Source: Eucalyptus grandis (lineage: Eukaryota > Streptophyta > Magnoliopsida > Myrtales > Myrtaceae). Taken from it: 64,000 nucleotides of DNA. This document shows positions 1-10,758 of the stretch, one piece after another. The notes below the pieces were generated by a model. The model did no database searches and was not told the origin of the DNA. It was given only the letters and a program-made list of their open reading frames with translations. Position 1 is the stretch's first letter, and every line of letters starts with the position of its first letter. Location of the stretch: positions 45,578,196 through 45,642,195 of the forward strand of contig NC_052618.1 of the NCBI RefSeq assembly GCF_016545825.1, in the 5' to 3' direction. Position numbers and translations under genes: made by a program.

Positions 1-39
1 GGGTGGACCGGTCTAACCTGGATCATGCTCACCTCTAGT
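1..39. repeat. Terminal fragment of a hAT-like non-autonomous element
   Basis: The window opens inside a repeat whose right end reads 'ggatcatgctcacctctag'. It resembles the right end of the element at 1791-3613 ('ggaccgatgctcaccccta'). Only the terminal part is in the window, so the family assignment rests on that similarity alone. Confidence 0.4.
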
Positions 40-388
40 TGGATTGACGACTCCACCAATGAACTATGCAAAGCTCGAAACGGATGGGGTGGCCTTTAGA
101 GGCAACCCGGGCTTAGTGGCTGCTGGTGGACTCATTTGCCACGAAGTTGGCGAGAGGCAGAACTAAGGGGAATTCCCTTGGCCCTCGAATTGGCTATTTC
201 ATTAGGCTTCGACAAAATACAGATATGAGACTTGATCCTCGCACTTTTGGACTGAGTTTCTATAATAGCATAACGAATATGTACACAACTGCAAATCGAA
301 AGCACAAATTCAGGAAATAAATGTGAATTTATGGACAGAAACTGCAAATTTATGGACACGCAGAGCTGAAAATATTGTCATTTGGTGA
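40..388. other. Intergenic, downstream of the DUF7054 gene
   Basis: AT-moderate sequence with no recognisable coding or repeat structure. It follows the stop codon of the minus-strand gene, so it should hold that gene's 3' UTR and poly(A) signals. I see no clear signal that fixes the transcript end. Confidence 0.4.
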
Positions 389-1121
389 CTAATGCGAAGG
401 AATCTTGAGATTGAGGGACTTATTAATCCACGCCTTCCAGCCACTCCCCTTCCGACCGATTGCCGAGGGCGGGCTTCCCTCATCCGCCTCCTCCGCCTTC
501 TGCTTCTTCCACAGGAGAAAATTTCGAGCCCCCTGCGATCCGATTGTCTCCCATGGACTCAGAGCTGTATCAAAGAGTAAAAAGCGACGATCCTTTAAGC
601 TTTGTCCACTCTTGTAAAGAGAAAAAAAGTAGATTTTAATTTCTAAAGTATAGTGTCGATTATTCGAGACATGAAAAAACCATAGAAATCTTTCATTTGG
701 TTACTGATACACTTGTTAGCAAAATTCTAACTAAAAGGAGCAGAAATTTTGGTCATTTCTATGGGATTTTACCTGAAGTTCATCGGCCGAAAGCACGTTC
801 AAATAAAGCAAAAAGAAAGGACGGTGAACGTTCTGCATCAAAGATGGGGTTGGAAAAAGCTGTATGCGTTTTACCGTCTGATTCGGCGTTGGCACAGTAG
901 AGCAGGAAGTCGCCGGGGTCGGACCCGAGAATCGGGAGGCGACCCTGGCGAGCATAGGTTCGCAAGGCCGTGTCGATGACTGAGCTCACCAGCTCATCCT
1001 CGCTCACCACGAACCGGATCGGCCCAGGGCTCCCCATCACGTTGATGCTGATCAGCAGCCTGCTCACGTTACCCTTCGCGCCCTGGCTCTTCTTCTGCTT
1101 GTTGCTGTTATGGATCAGCAT
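389..1121 (-). CDS. DUF7054 (At4g22758-like) protein, two exons
   Basis: This is a plant protein of unknown biochemical role. Exon 1 is 875-1121 and exon 2 is 389-564, both complement, encoding 140 aa. The donor (G|GTAAAA at 875/874) and acceptor (TACAG before 564) give a phase-1 intron of 310 nt. Exon 1 carries the conserved ubiquitin-like core with RLLISINVMGSPGPIRFVV (about residues 21-39), then DTALRTYARQGRLPILGSD and FLLYCANAESD. Exon 2 continues with ALSPWETIGSQGARNFLLWK and ends GWKAWINKSLNLKIPSH, the signature C-terminus of At4g22758-like proteins. I chose the ATG at 1121; the frame is open a few codons further, but only from a GTG in a CT-rich leader. Many homologues have a longer serine/arginine-rich N-terminus, so an upstream exon is possible. 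Family membership is strong; function is unknown. Confidence 0.88.
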
Positions 1122-1520
1122 TCTCTCCCTCTCCCTCTCCACTCAACCAAAACAAAGAAAGAAGAAACGTTTCTCTTCTTGCCTCCGAAAGCCTATACGG
1201 ATTAATATGTTAGAATTCAAGGGTCGAGGTCGAGGCAACGATAGTACCAGCCTCGCCTGCAGGAGCCAAAAGCGAAAACGAGTGAGCTTCCCTTCCGGTG
1301 AAGATCGCGGAGGGAAAGCATCAAACTCCGATGTTCAACGTCGGTCGAGATTCCCAGCATTCACAACACCTCCTTGATCTCGCCGTTGATTTAGAGGGCG
1401 TTGGGTGTACGATACCGCCTAGAGATTGAAAGAGAAGGAAGGAGTAAAGGAAGAGTCACTGCGAATCTTCAGGTCTGGTGAATGGCTGGTTTCTTATGGG
1501 GCGATGGTATATAAGGAGGG
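1122..1520 (-). promoter_or_regulatory. Upstream region and leader of the DUF7054 gene
   Basis: On the minus strand a CT/GA-rich leader lies directly before the ATG (about 1122-1145). A TATA-like 'ttatatacc' sits at about 1509-1517, roughly 390 nt upstream. That would imply a long 5' UTR or an unrecognised 5' exon. The TATA assignment is inference from sequence only. Confidence 0.3.
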
Positions 1521-1790
1521 GGTTAACCCATATCAAAATTTTGTTTATTCCAGTACCTCAACTTTTCAAGTTTGACTTCACGAGTCATTCCATAAATAAA
1601 TTGTTATGTGATGTGATTTTCCTAAGGTTTGTCACTCACTTAGCAAAACTTCAAGCACGGTTGGTGATAAAGTTCGATTACGGAATAATTGTCCAAAGAG
1701 TTTTAAAATTTTTATATGACGATCAATTTGATTATAATTTTTTCAATTTTTACTAATTTAGTCCTAAATGTCTTGATGATTTATCAATAT

Positions 1791-3613
1791 TAGGGGTGAG
1801 TATGGTTCGGGTTGGGCCAGTCCACTCTCTAACCCTAGGACCAACCTGCACAATGCTGATCCTCAATTTTTGGGACTGAGGACTAACCCTATTGAGCTTG
1901 GGACCAAGGACCGGATCGATCTAATGGGTTTAGTCTGGTTATAAGGTTAAATCGGGATCAGTCGATAATTTTTTATTTCATTTTTTGTACTCCTTAAAAA
2001 AATGATTGAGGATCGGATTGATCAAAGGGGTTTGGTCCGGTTTCAAGGTCAACTCAGGACCAACCAATAATTTTTTATTTCATTTTTTGTACTCCTTGAA
2101 AAGACAACCGGGGATCGTACTAACCTAATGGGTTCGATGATGAGCGAGGTCAACTAAGAAATACAAGCGATGAGGGTCAAGTGAGGTGAGCATCGAACAT
2201 AATGAGCATTGAATGTTGAGTGGAGAGCAACAAGCCAAGCGAGCATCGAGTGGCAAGCGGCACGAGTGACCTAAAGCGAGTGAGGCGAGTGTCCAATGAC
2301 GAGCGAAGAAATTGTTTCTTTTGATTTTGGAAAATTGAAGACTAAGGGCCTGTTTGTTTTTACTTCTTTTTTATGTTTAAAAACAGTTTTTTTGTTCCCC
2401 GGGAACAAAAAGGAATAAAACGCGTTTGTTTGCGTTTTTGTTCCAAATCTATTTTTTTTGTTCCTAGAAACACATTTGGAATAGAAACAAGAAACAAAAA
2501 AAAAAATTTTATTTCTTGTTTCGAACAAAATTTAGGAACACTTTTTCTCTCTCTTCCATTTTCTTCTCTCTTTTTTCTTTCTTTTTTCTTTGGCCAGTTG
2601 CCGGCCTCGGCCATGGTCGGCGATCGGCTGTCGAGGGCCGGCGACCTCGCTGGAGCATCGCCGGCCCCTGGCGAGGCTCGGCCTTGCGCCGGCCGGGTGA
2701 GCTCGATCTTGCCTACATCTAGCGAGGCCGCCTTGCCCGGCTACGGCGAGGCCTCGCCGTGGTGGGCGAGGCTGCCGCCCTCGTCGGCGATCGGCCATGG
2801 CCTAGGCCCCTGATCGGCCAAAAGAAGAAAAAAAGAAAAAGGAAAAAGGAAAAAGAAAAAGAAAAAGAAAAAAAAGGAAAAATAAATAAGAAAAAAAGGA
2901 AAAATAAATAAGAAAAATAAGAAAGAAAAAAATAGAAAAAATAAAATAAAAATATTAAAAAATTAAAAGAAATAAAAAATTATACAAATTTATCAAACAT
3001 GTTTCTATTCTTTTTATATTTCTCGAATGCAGTTACCAAACACGCGTTTTTTGTTCAAAAATTATTTCCTAAAGCGAAATACTTTTTTTTTTTTTTTATT
3101 TCTGTTAAAAAAATAATTTTTATATAAAATGTTATCAAACGCACCCTAAGAGGACAAATAAGACATAATAGAAAGAATATTAGAGGAAAATGCCATAAGG
3201 TGCCTTTTTGGACGCCGCAAATACTCTTCACAAAACATTTTCCTCCTTCGTAAATTATGACTATTGATCTTGTAAAAGATATTATTAAAAATCTAAGTTA
3301 TTAAAGAACAATGTAAAATTATTTGAACTCATCACTAAAGAGCTGTTTAATGTTGTTGACGCCGTGTATTTTAAGGTTTTCTTTATATAAAAAATATTAT
3401 ATATATATGTATATATATAAATATGTAGTTAGGGTTGGTCCGGGTTGGACTGATCCGGAACTCTTAGGACCGATGATCGATCCGCACAGTGCTGGTCCAT
3501 GAATTCCAGGACCAAGGACCGACCCAATCCTCTTGGGAGTTGGATCAGGATTGGTAGGGTTGGGTTGGTCCAAGGTCAGTCCAGGGTTGACCTTGGACCG
3601 ATGCTCACCCCTA
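1791..3613. mobile_element. hAT-like non-autonomous element with 8-bp target duplication
   Basis: The left end 'taggggtgagtatggttcgg' and the reverse complement of the right end ('taggggtgagcatcggtcc') form terminal inverted repeats. They are flanked by ATCAATAT (1783-1790) and ATCAATGT (3614-3621), an 8-bp target duplication with one mismatch, the length typical of hAT transposons. No transposase is present. The left interior (about 1868-2110) has two imperfect tandem copies of a unit ending 'ttttttatttcattttttgtactcctt'-like sequence. A 'gcgag'-rich degenerate tract follows at 2140-2300. A second element is inserted at 2346-3146. The hAT assignment rests on target-site length and terminal structure. 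Confidence 0.62.
2346..3146. mobile_element. PIF/Harbinger-like MITE nested in the hAT-like element
   Basis: The left end starts GGGCCTGTTTGT and the right end finishes ATCAAACGCACCC, imperfect inverted repeats with TAA on both sides (2343-2345 and 3147-3149). GGGCCTGTTTG-type ends with a TAA/TTA duplication are typical of Tourist-type MITEs. The interior has a GC-rich core (about 2600-2815) with repeated 'ggcgagg'/'gccggc' motifs, then a long A/G-rich tract (2820-2990). No real gene is visible; open frames here follow base composition. Confidence 0.55.
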
Positions 3614-3621
3614 ATCAATGT

Positions 3622-4418
3622 AGTTGTTTTAGCTAATCTTGGTTGGAAATCACTGATGTGAACGTCCATTGTCTCATGTAGCATGGTCAGTGGTGACATG
3701 GGCTACCATGTCAAAAGGACTATATTGGAAAATCATTACTAGGTTTAGGATTGAGTTAGTAAAATTGAATTGACCACTATATAATAAGTTTATCACTTTT
3801 TGAATAATTATTGCGTTTGTTTACTTGGAAAAAACGGTGCTATCTCCATTTAGTTGTTGGGGAAGAGGAGGGAGAAAAAAAGCGAATATTGATGATTTTA
3901 AACATTTAATATGTCTGCTAAGGTAGCATCTTCTTGAGAGGCCACATTGAATGCCAATGCGGTCAGTTAATGGTCATTTAATGGTGTGACCTTACATTGA
4001 TAAGTATTTGAAAATTGAGGTACTTTGATTAAATCAAAAGAAAAGTTTAGGTGCTCAAACTGTAAGACGGATAAAAATATAGGTGCTTGTGATGTCAATA
4101 TCTCTTCACATAGAGAGATGGATATGGGATATAACTTTCTTAGATTTTTTGTGAATGTTGTCTTTACATGAGGAGAGAGCATTTTTATCCAAGGCTTACA
4201 CGATTTATAAAGTGTGATCAATCAATCACCGCTCACCATGCATTCCACTCAATTTAAAATTCTACATGTGTCAAACTTATTATTATTATTATTATTTTAT
4301 ATACAAGCAACTTTGAAATAAAATTATTCCTTGGTCAAGGGAACGAACGTAGTTGCCAAAAAATTGAACATTAAAAAAATACATATTCGCCTGTTATTCC
4401 TTCTTTGGTTGCATCAAA
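3622..4418. other. Intergenic, AT-rich
   Basis: No gene or repeat recognised apart from a short (TTA)n run near 4281-4297. Confidence 0.4.
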
Positions 4419-4422
4419 TTAA

Positions 4423-5136
4423 GGGTGTGTTTGTTTTGCGAAAACAATTTCGGAAAACGTTTTGTTATTTTTCCAAATGTTCGGTTCATTTAGAAAAATG
4501 AGTCGACGGAAGATGTTTTCCTAGTCAGCGAAAAATATTTTCCTTCCAAAACTTAAATTTAGGAAAATAATTTTCCCTTTGAAAGAATTGGTCCTTGCTT
4601 AATAAAAATTTATTATTAAAAATAATTTCTAATTAAAAATTTTGAATTTGTTATTATTATATCTTTTCTTTTCTTTTCGTTTTTCTTGTTTTTTCTTTTT
4701 TTTCTTTGCCTATGAACGTAAACCCTAACTCCTCCGCCCCTCTCTCCTTCTCCTTCGCCCCCTCCCTTTCGTTTTGACTTACTCTTGTAACTGGAAATCA
4801 TGTCCATTTTCAGAAAAAAATAAATAAAAAAGATGTGTATGAATTCAGGTTTCTTTTTCATTTTGCAAGTTCAAATTCTAGATTTACTAAAGTGATTGAG
4901 AAAAATCCATTTATTAAGTAATATGGACTCAACAAATTAATTTGGAAGTAAGAGGCACGCTATTGTCAATTGTTAGGTTAAATGTCATTTAATCATTTTT
5001 CAAATGCGATCCAACTACCAGAAAATACTTTCAGTCACATATCACAAAATAAAGGAAAACTAACCATTTTCTTGAAAAATGGTTTCTCGGAAAATATTTT
5101 CCAAAAACGTTATGTTTTTTGTGAAACAAACATACC
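4423..5136. mobile_element. MITE with GGGTGTGTTTG ends
   Basis: The left terminus GGGTGTGTTTGTTTTGCG and the right terminus GTGAAACAAACATACC are inverted repeats, with TTAA abutting both sides. Subterminal sequence carries several 'gaaaatattttcc'-like short palindromes. The middle has a C/T-rich segment (4660-4770). No coding capacity. Confidence 0.55.
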
Positions 5137-5630
5137 TTAAAATTAATTGAAGGAGACTTTGTCCTTTACTTGCACGAGATCTGGAGCCAGTTATTTTCAT
5201 GGGAATTTATGGTGGAATTCACAAAACGTTAACAGCCCCATGCCGGAAACTGTAGCCTTGTAACGTCGGCTTCTCCGAGGATGGTAAAAGCGTCCGGCAT
5301 GAGCCGTCGCGATCGGCCTGCCCGGTTAGAGCAGACATACCCGCCATGGAAAAGGATCGTTTTGGAAGTGGTGCAAATGAATCGAGCTCTTCTGTCCTAA
5401 AGGAGTGCATTTATGGGTACCAATTATGCCTCTCGACAATGATGCGTGGAGCAATTAAACAAGCTTATCATGTCGGGTTTTTCTTTTGAAAATTCAAATT
5501 GCAATGTCCGTCCAGAATCATTTTCATGCAGCGATATCGTGATTGACTCCTTACACTGCACCAATCCTTTGATTGATGAATAAGATACCCTTTTCGCACT
5601 CAAAAGGTTAGGCAATGTTAGTGAAATTGA
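5137..5630. other. Spacer between two MITEs
   Basis: Less AT-rich than its surroundings, with open minus-strand stretches of about 60 codons. I do not recognise a protein in them. It may be old intergenic sequence or a gene scrap. Confidence 0.3.
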
Positions 5631-6453
5631 GGGTGCGTTCGTTTACGTGGAAAATGTCAATGATAAGGAAAATGTTTTTCGCGGAAGTATTTTCCAAGAA
5701 TACGGTTTATTTTTCTTTGTTTGGTGATGTATAATTGAAAATGTTTTCTGCGTTTGGATCCCATTAAAAATAATTTCACACTTCATCACAAGAAAAAAAA
5801 AAATGAATTTTCTTTCCCAACCGGCTTACAAGGCGTGAGCTCCGGTTATCGCCCAGGCGGCGAGCTCGCCATCCGGCCACTAGAGGCCGCGAGCTCGCCC
5901 AATCTGCAAGGCTTGGAGCCTCATTGCTGGAGGTCACAAGCTCACCCGATCTAGCGAAACTTGAGGCTCATCGGCCTCAGGCAAGCTCAAGCCTTGTTGT
6001 TAAAGGCCATGAGATTGCTCGATTTGGTGAGACCAGAGCTCACTGGCTGTCTTTGTGGTCGATGACTGGTGAAGAAGAAGCAAAAAGAAAAAGGAAGAAA
6101 AGAAAAAAAGAAAAATAAGCAAATTCAAATTTTTTATTTATTTTAAAATGTTTTCCAAATTTTGATTTTTTTTTAAAAATAAAAAATTCAAATTCAAATT
6201 TTTAAAATATAATTTTATAAGAATAATTGTTTGTAAACCAAGCATCAAATCTAAGTTTTGGTAGATTCGAAAACGTTTTCCGATCCTTTCAAAGGGGAAA
6301 TCATTTTCTTGAATTTAAGCTTCACTAGGAAAACGTTTTTTGGCGTGACTAGGAAAACGTTTTCCGTCGACTCATTTTCCTTACGACTCAAACGCTGGCG
6401 GAAAATGGGAAAACATTTTCCCTGAAAATGTATTCCGTGAAACAAACGCACCC
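5631..6453. mobile_element. MITE with GGGTGCGTTYGTTT ends
   Basis: The left end GGGTGCGTTCGTTTACG and the right end GTGAAACAAACGCACCC are nearly perfect inverted repeats. Subterminal 'gaaaacgttttcc' palindromes recur near the right end (6266-6430). The core at 5820-6060 is GC-rich ('ggcgagctcgcc' type), followed by an A/G-rich tract (6066-6118). The right end touches the next element directly. No clear target duplication. Confidence 0.58.
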
Positions 6454-6455
6454 TG

Positions 6456-7612
6456 GCTCCGTTCGTTTCGCGGAAAATATCACAATGTTCCGAAAACATT
6501 TTCTGGAAGTCATTTTCCAGAAAATGACTCTATTTTCCGGTGTTGAAAATCTAAAATTTGATATTTTCCACCGTTCGTTAGCTCATTTAATTGTTTGGGA
6601 AAAATTATCAAAATTGAATTTTAATATTTTTAATTGACCAAAAAATTTATTTTATTTTTTAAATGATTTTTTTAATTATTTATATTTTTAAAAATCGAAA
6701 TTTTTATTATTTATTATTTATTTTCATTCCTCCTTCCTCCTTCCTCCTCATTCTTCCTCCTTCCTCCGCCGTCGCCTCCTTCCTCCTCCTTCTTCCTCCT
6801 CCTTCCGCCGCCGCCACCTCCACCTCCTTCTTGCTCGATGATGGCCGGGCCGCCTAGCGGCCGACCAAGACCCGGTGGTCGATCCGGCGAGCTCGAGGCT
6901 CGGCCGATCTCACCCGAGCTCGCCGGATCGCGGCGACCTCAGCTCGCCCGGATCGGGAGCCCGAGCTCTGCCGCTAGATCCGGCGAGCCGCGAGCTCCAC
7001 CGCCAGATCCGGCAAGCTCGAGGCTTGGCCGATCTCACCCGAGCTCGTCGGATCTGGCGACAGAGCTCGAGCTCGCTTGGATCGGGAGCCCGAACTCTGT
7101 CGCTAGATCCGGCGAGCCACGAGCTCATTGCCCGGATCTCGACGAGCTCACGGCTCGCTAGAGCTTGGCGAAAAATGACAACTTGGCAAGAAAAATCCAA
7201 CGCACCGCATGACGAGCGGCCTGGATGGCGGGCTCCTCGCGAGCCTCCCGACGCTGCCGCGGTGCTCCCTCTTGAGCTGGATCCTCCCGAGCGGCTTCGA
7301 GCTGCCGGGGAAGCGGAGCACGGCGGCGGTGGCGGCGCTCGGCCGGAGCAGGCGGGTAGGAGCGGCCGGGGAGGGCGGAGGCTGATTCCGGAGAAGGACG
7401 TCGTCAAGCCATTGCAGCAGGGAGAGCGAGAGAGAGAGGCCAGGAAAATGATTTCCTCTTTTCAAAAGAGGAAATCATTTTCCACAATGTCAAGAGAGGA
7501 TTTTCCATTGACCGGAAAATGTTTTCCTTGACCGTGTATTTTCCGTCCACCCGAACACCGGAAATTTCGAAAATATTTTCCTGGAAGTTGTTTTCCGCGA
7601 AATGAACGGAGC
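6456..7612. mobile_element. MITE with GCTCCGTTCRTTTCGCGG ends
   Basis: The left end GCTCCGTTCGTTTCGCGG is matched in inverted form by CCGCGAAATGAACGGAGC at the right, one of the clearest inverted repeats in the window. Subterminal 'ggaaaatcattttcc'-like palindromes lie at both ends. The interior has a C/T-rich stretch (6725-6830), then a GC-rich degenerate tandem repeat built from 'gatccggcgagctcg' units (6870-7150). Long open frames on both strands of this core are compositional. Confidence 0.62.
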
Positions 7613-8847
7613 ATAATTAGGGTTATGTTTTCCCTAAAGATAACGTTGTTATTTACGCATAACGTTGGAGGACCCAAATGCAATGGTCCCTGGGTCAATA
7701 TCGGACTGTAAAATGGAGGCATGGAAGACATCATAAAACTGTCAGGAGCCAAGGCAGGGGGTGTGTTGGGGACCCAAGGGAACAAAAACAAAGAAACCTT
7801 CGACCAAACTGATCAGTTTTTTTGGTGATTAATATTCAAACATGAATCTAACTCGTATTCTCCATTGATTTAACTTTAAAAACAATATTGGATATTTTCA
7901 TTTAGTTTAGGAACTAAATTAAATTTGCATAAAAAATACACAGATTATTTTGAACAAATTAAGAGTTTAGGGATCACATTGCATATTGAACTAAAATTCA
8001 CAAACTATTTTGAATAAATTAAAAGTTTAAGAATCGCATTATACATTTGACTAAAGTTCAACAACCATTTAAGTCATTGTTCCCTATTATATTCGTTTTC
8101 ATACACTTTCCACATGGTTGCTGCAAGGTCAATGGCAAGGCCTCGCTCGCACACTTCCAAGCACCATCTATGTTGGCCTCTCGCCTCCCTGACAATATAT
8201 GACCTAACTTTACATTAAATGAGGTCCTTTTTCCAAATTAATAACAAAATATGGTGCATCCAAAAGCGGAGACCATATTCCCAAAGGGGCGACAATAATT
8301 TCGATCTCTTCAAGTGGGCAGAGAGAAATCCACACGAGAGATTGGCAAGTGATTGGTCTTTCGAGCCAGACGTTAGCAGCATCATTCAACACGAATCAAA
8401 TCTTTAAGTCGTGTTCTTCTGTTGTGTCTTAGTTTTTAAGCTATGATTGTTCTTCTCGCGCCCGCCCTCCATTATTGAGATGCCCTCGACTTTGAAATGA
8501 TTCCGCAAGGACCCAATGCCGGCCTTGGGTATTCTGGACAGTGCATCCACCCTTCATCTGCCCTTTACGAGTTCCTCCTTTTGACTTTTGCCAGGAGGGA
8601 GGAGATAGTTTCACGTTGGAGAATATGAGGGTGTCGGGAACTCTTGATCGAGCATGGATTGCGAGCCGCCTAAGGTCGATCTGCGGTATCGGCATTAGAT
8701 CCCTCTCGGCTGGACCCAACTAGTCATTGGTACCCTGGAAGCCGAACCCTGGTCTCTAGGATCCATATTCCTATCATCGACTTCCAGAGATTCCTAATCG
8801 GGTCCCTTGCGCCGCTTCATCAAGGAAAACATTGTAGTAGCTAGGTA
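7613..8847. other. Intergenic
   Basis: No gene recognised. The segment 7900-8060 holds two imperfect copies of an AT-rich unit ('aattaagagtttagggatcacattgca' and 'aattaaaagtttaagaatcgcatta'). About 8440-8720 is less AT-rich with open frames on both strands, but no family is recognisable. Confidence 0.35.
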
Positions 8848-9270
8848 CTCGGGTCCCTGTGGCAAACCTCTAAATCCTCAACAGTAAGCTCTAGACACAG
8901 TCTCTAGAGTTGAGTTGTTTGCCTTGCAAATATTATCTCATTGATACATGTCACGTTATAAAGAGATAACTATTCTAAAACATCTTTTTTTGGGTCACGG
9001 ACTAGTTATCTATTTAAATAGTCACCATTTACTATAGAGTTGTTGCGTGAGAAGATTCAGTTGCATAATTAACTGCATATGCACACGTCTTCCATCCATG
9101 GACGAATGTGTAAATTATATTTTTACACTGGACATGGAGGTAATAAATAATTGGGAGTCATTTCCTCTCATGAAAACAATTTCAAACGAAACGGATTCAA
9201 TCTAACTATGTTATTTTAAAGAGAATTACTGAAAAAAGCTAAGACTAATTGGTTTAAAACCTTGGATTGG
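8848..9270 (+). pseudogene. Remnant 3' flank of a third CAR gene copy
   Basis: This stretch aligns by eye, with indels, to the 3' flank of the CAR gene ending at 12992 (about 12993-13390). Shared blocks in the same order include 'tcgggtcyc-gtggcaaa', 'gttgagttgtt' against 'tcgagttgtt', 'atctcatt', 'tcatttcctctcatg' and 'ttggtttaaaaccttggatt'. No CAR coding sequence is left upstream of it. It is best read as the leftover of an earlier tandem duplication of the CAR locus. Confidence 0.6.
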
Positions 9271-10250
9271 GCTGTGCATGTGGTGAGGGAAGCATCTCAA
9301 TGGGCTCTCTTGTCTTGATTGGGCTTTAAAGATCAACTGAAAATCCATCAAATGAGTGCGGGCCCACATCCCAAATCCAGTCTCCACTTTAACAATTACT
9401 TATGTGAACCTTGTCATCAGACCCACATAATTAATGTTTGAGATAGATTTGATCCATATGATTTATAGGCCATATAAGATCTTTTTGTGTTTTACAAATT
9501 TTCGGTACTTGAAAACTATATCTCGACACCCCAGCGGGGGTGCTCATGTACTTTTTCTCTAGTGTTAAGTTTTACATGGTATTTAACCCTTGCATTTAAT
9601 TAGGAAATTGTCAAATCTGGTACATGTTGTGTAATCTAATTTTGGTTGCTTTGTGAAAATGCCAATGCATCTTACGCAAGTTCCAATGAATTGTGATTCC
9701 AATGAGTTCGCTTTGAGATTGATATACAGCTCTCCAGTAGCATATGTTTCTCGTAGGCCAATTATTGTCGTGAAGGGAGGAGATATCAATGGAAGTGATT
9801 GATAGTTCTGCTGATGCACTTGATTAAGTTCCCTATAAGTTTGCTTTGATACAAATTTACCGTTCAGCTCTCCAGTAACCTTTTGTTTTTGTATTTTCGG
9901 ACCATTGTCTACAGTGGAGCTGTGGGAAGATCGAGATGATTAATGACTATGCCAATGCATCTGCTGTATGTTCATCATAAAATTAGCTTCAACATCCGTG
10001 GTGGTTCACTATCAACCTAAGCTTTTTGCGGGCCACTATGGCTTCCATTTTCTCGACATCCATCAATATTCTCTTCGATCGAGAACCACATAAGTTTTTT
10101 TTCATTTACAACGTAAAATCCGTACTAATGTGGATAGCTCCATCATAACTATTTTCATTATATAATAAATGCAGCTGTAGGTAGGTGTTACCTCATAGCA
10201 GCATGTCAAAGTATGCATGTGAACGAGAGCAGCTTTTCCATCAACGGAGC
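9271..10250. other. Intergenic upstream of the CAR genes
   Basis: AT-rich sequence without a recognised gene. A 'tacagctctccagtarc' motif occurs twice (about 9725 and 9868), so it may contain an old local duplication. Confidence 0.35.
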
Positions 10251-10598
10251 CTTTTGTACAGAGGCACGTATGCAGCACAAGATTTTCCGGGGTGATTCGC
10301 GGGACCACGTTGGGTTGAGTTCCCACCTCGGGCTAGCTTTCCCAGCCAAATGGGACGCGCGAAAGTTCACGAGGTTGCACGTTTTTCACATGGTTGAAGG
10401 AGCACTGTCCACCATTTTTTAATCTCAATTTCTACTCAAGATAGAAAAAGCAGAGAGAGAGAGAGAGAGAGAGAGAGGCAGAGAGTCAAGATAAATAAGA
10501 AGACAAAGATTGGTGTCCTCTGTAGCACGTGATCTCCCTCTCTCCGTCGCATCGCCGCTGGTGTGCGTTAGGTGTCTGCAAGAAGAAGAAGAAGAAGA
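10251..10598 (+). promoter_or_regulatory. Promoter and 5' leader of CAR gene 1
   Basis: Blocks match the region upstream of the second CAR gene: 'gaggcacgt', 'tgcacgt', and 'ggagcactgtccac' against 'agagcaccgtccac'. A G-box CACGTG lies at 10526-10531, close to the start codon. A (GA)n microsatellite runs at about 10453-10478 and a GAA-rich leader precedes the ATG. ACGT-core motifs fit ABA or stress control, but that is inference. Confidence 0.45.
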
Positions 10599-10720
10599 AT
10601 GGAGAAGATAACGGGGCTTCTCAAAATTCGGGTTAAGCGAGGCATCGACCTCGTCGTCCGCGACATCCTTACAAGCGATCCTTACGTTGTCATCTCCATG
10701 GCTGATCAGGTCACACCTAC

Positions 10721-10758
<38 letters not shown>

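Noticed and set aside
780..874. Extension of DUF7054 exon 1 beyond the donor
   Set aside because: Family similarity stops at the GT at 874/873 and resumes in the exon at 389-564; the extra residues match nothing.
6875..7531. 218-codon open frame in the MITE at 6456-7612
   Set aside because: It lies over a degenerate GC-rich tandem repeat and runs into the MITE end; the opposite strand is open too.
6454..7616. Target duplication for the GCTCCG-ended MITE
   Set aside because: No matching flanks of 2-10 bp were found; its left flank is the end of another MITE, so the original site cannot be judged.
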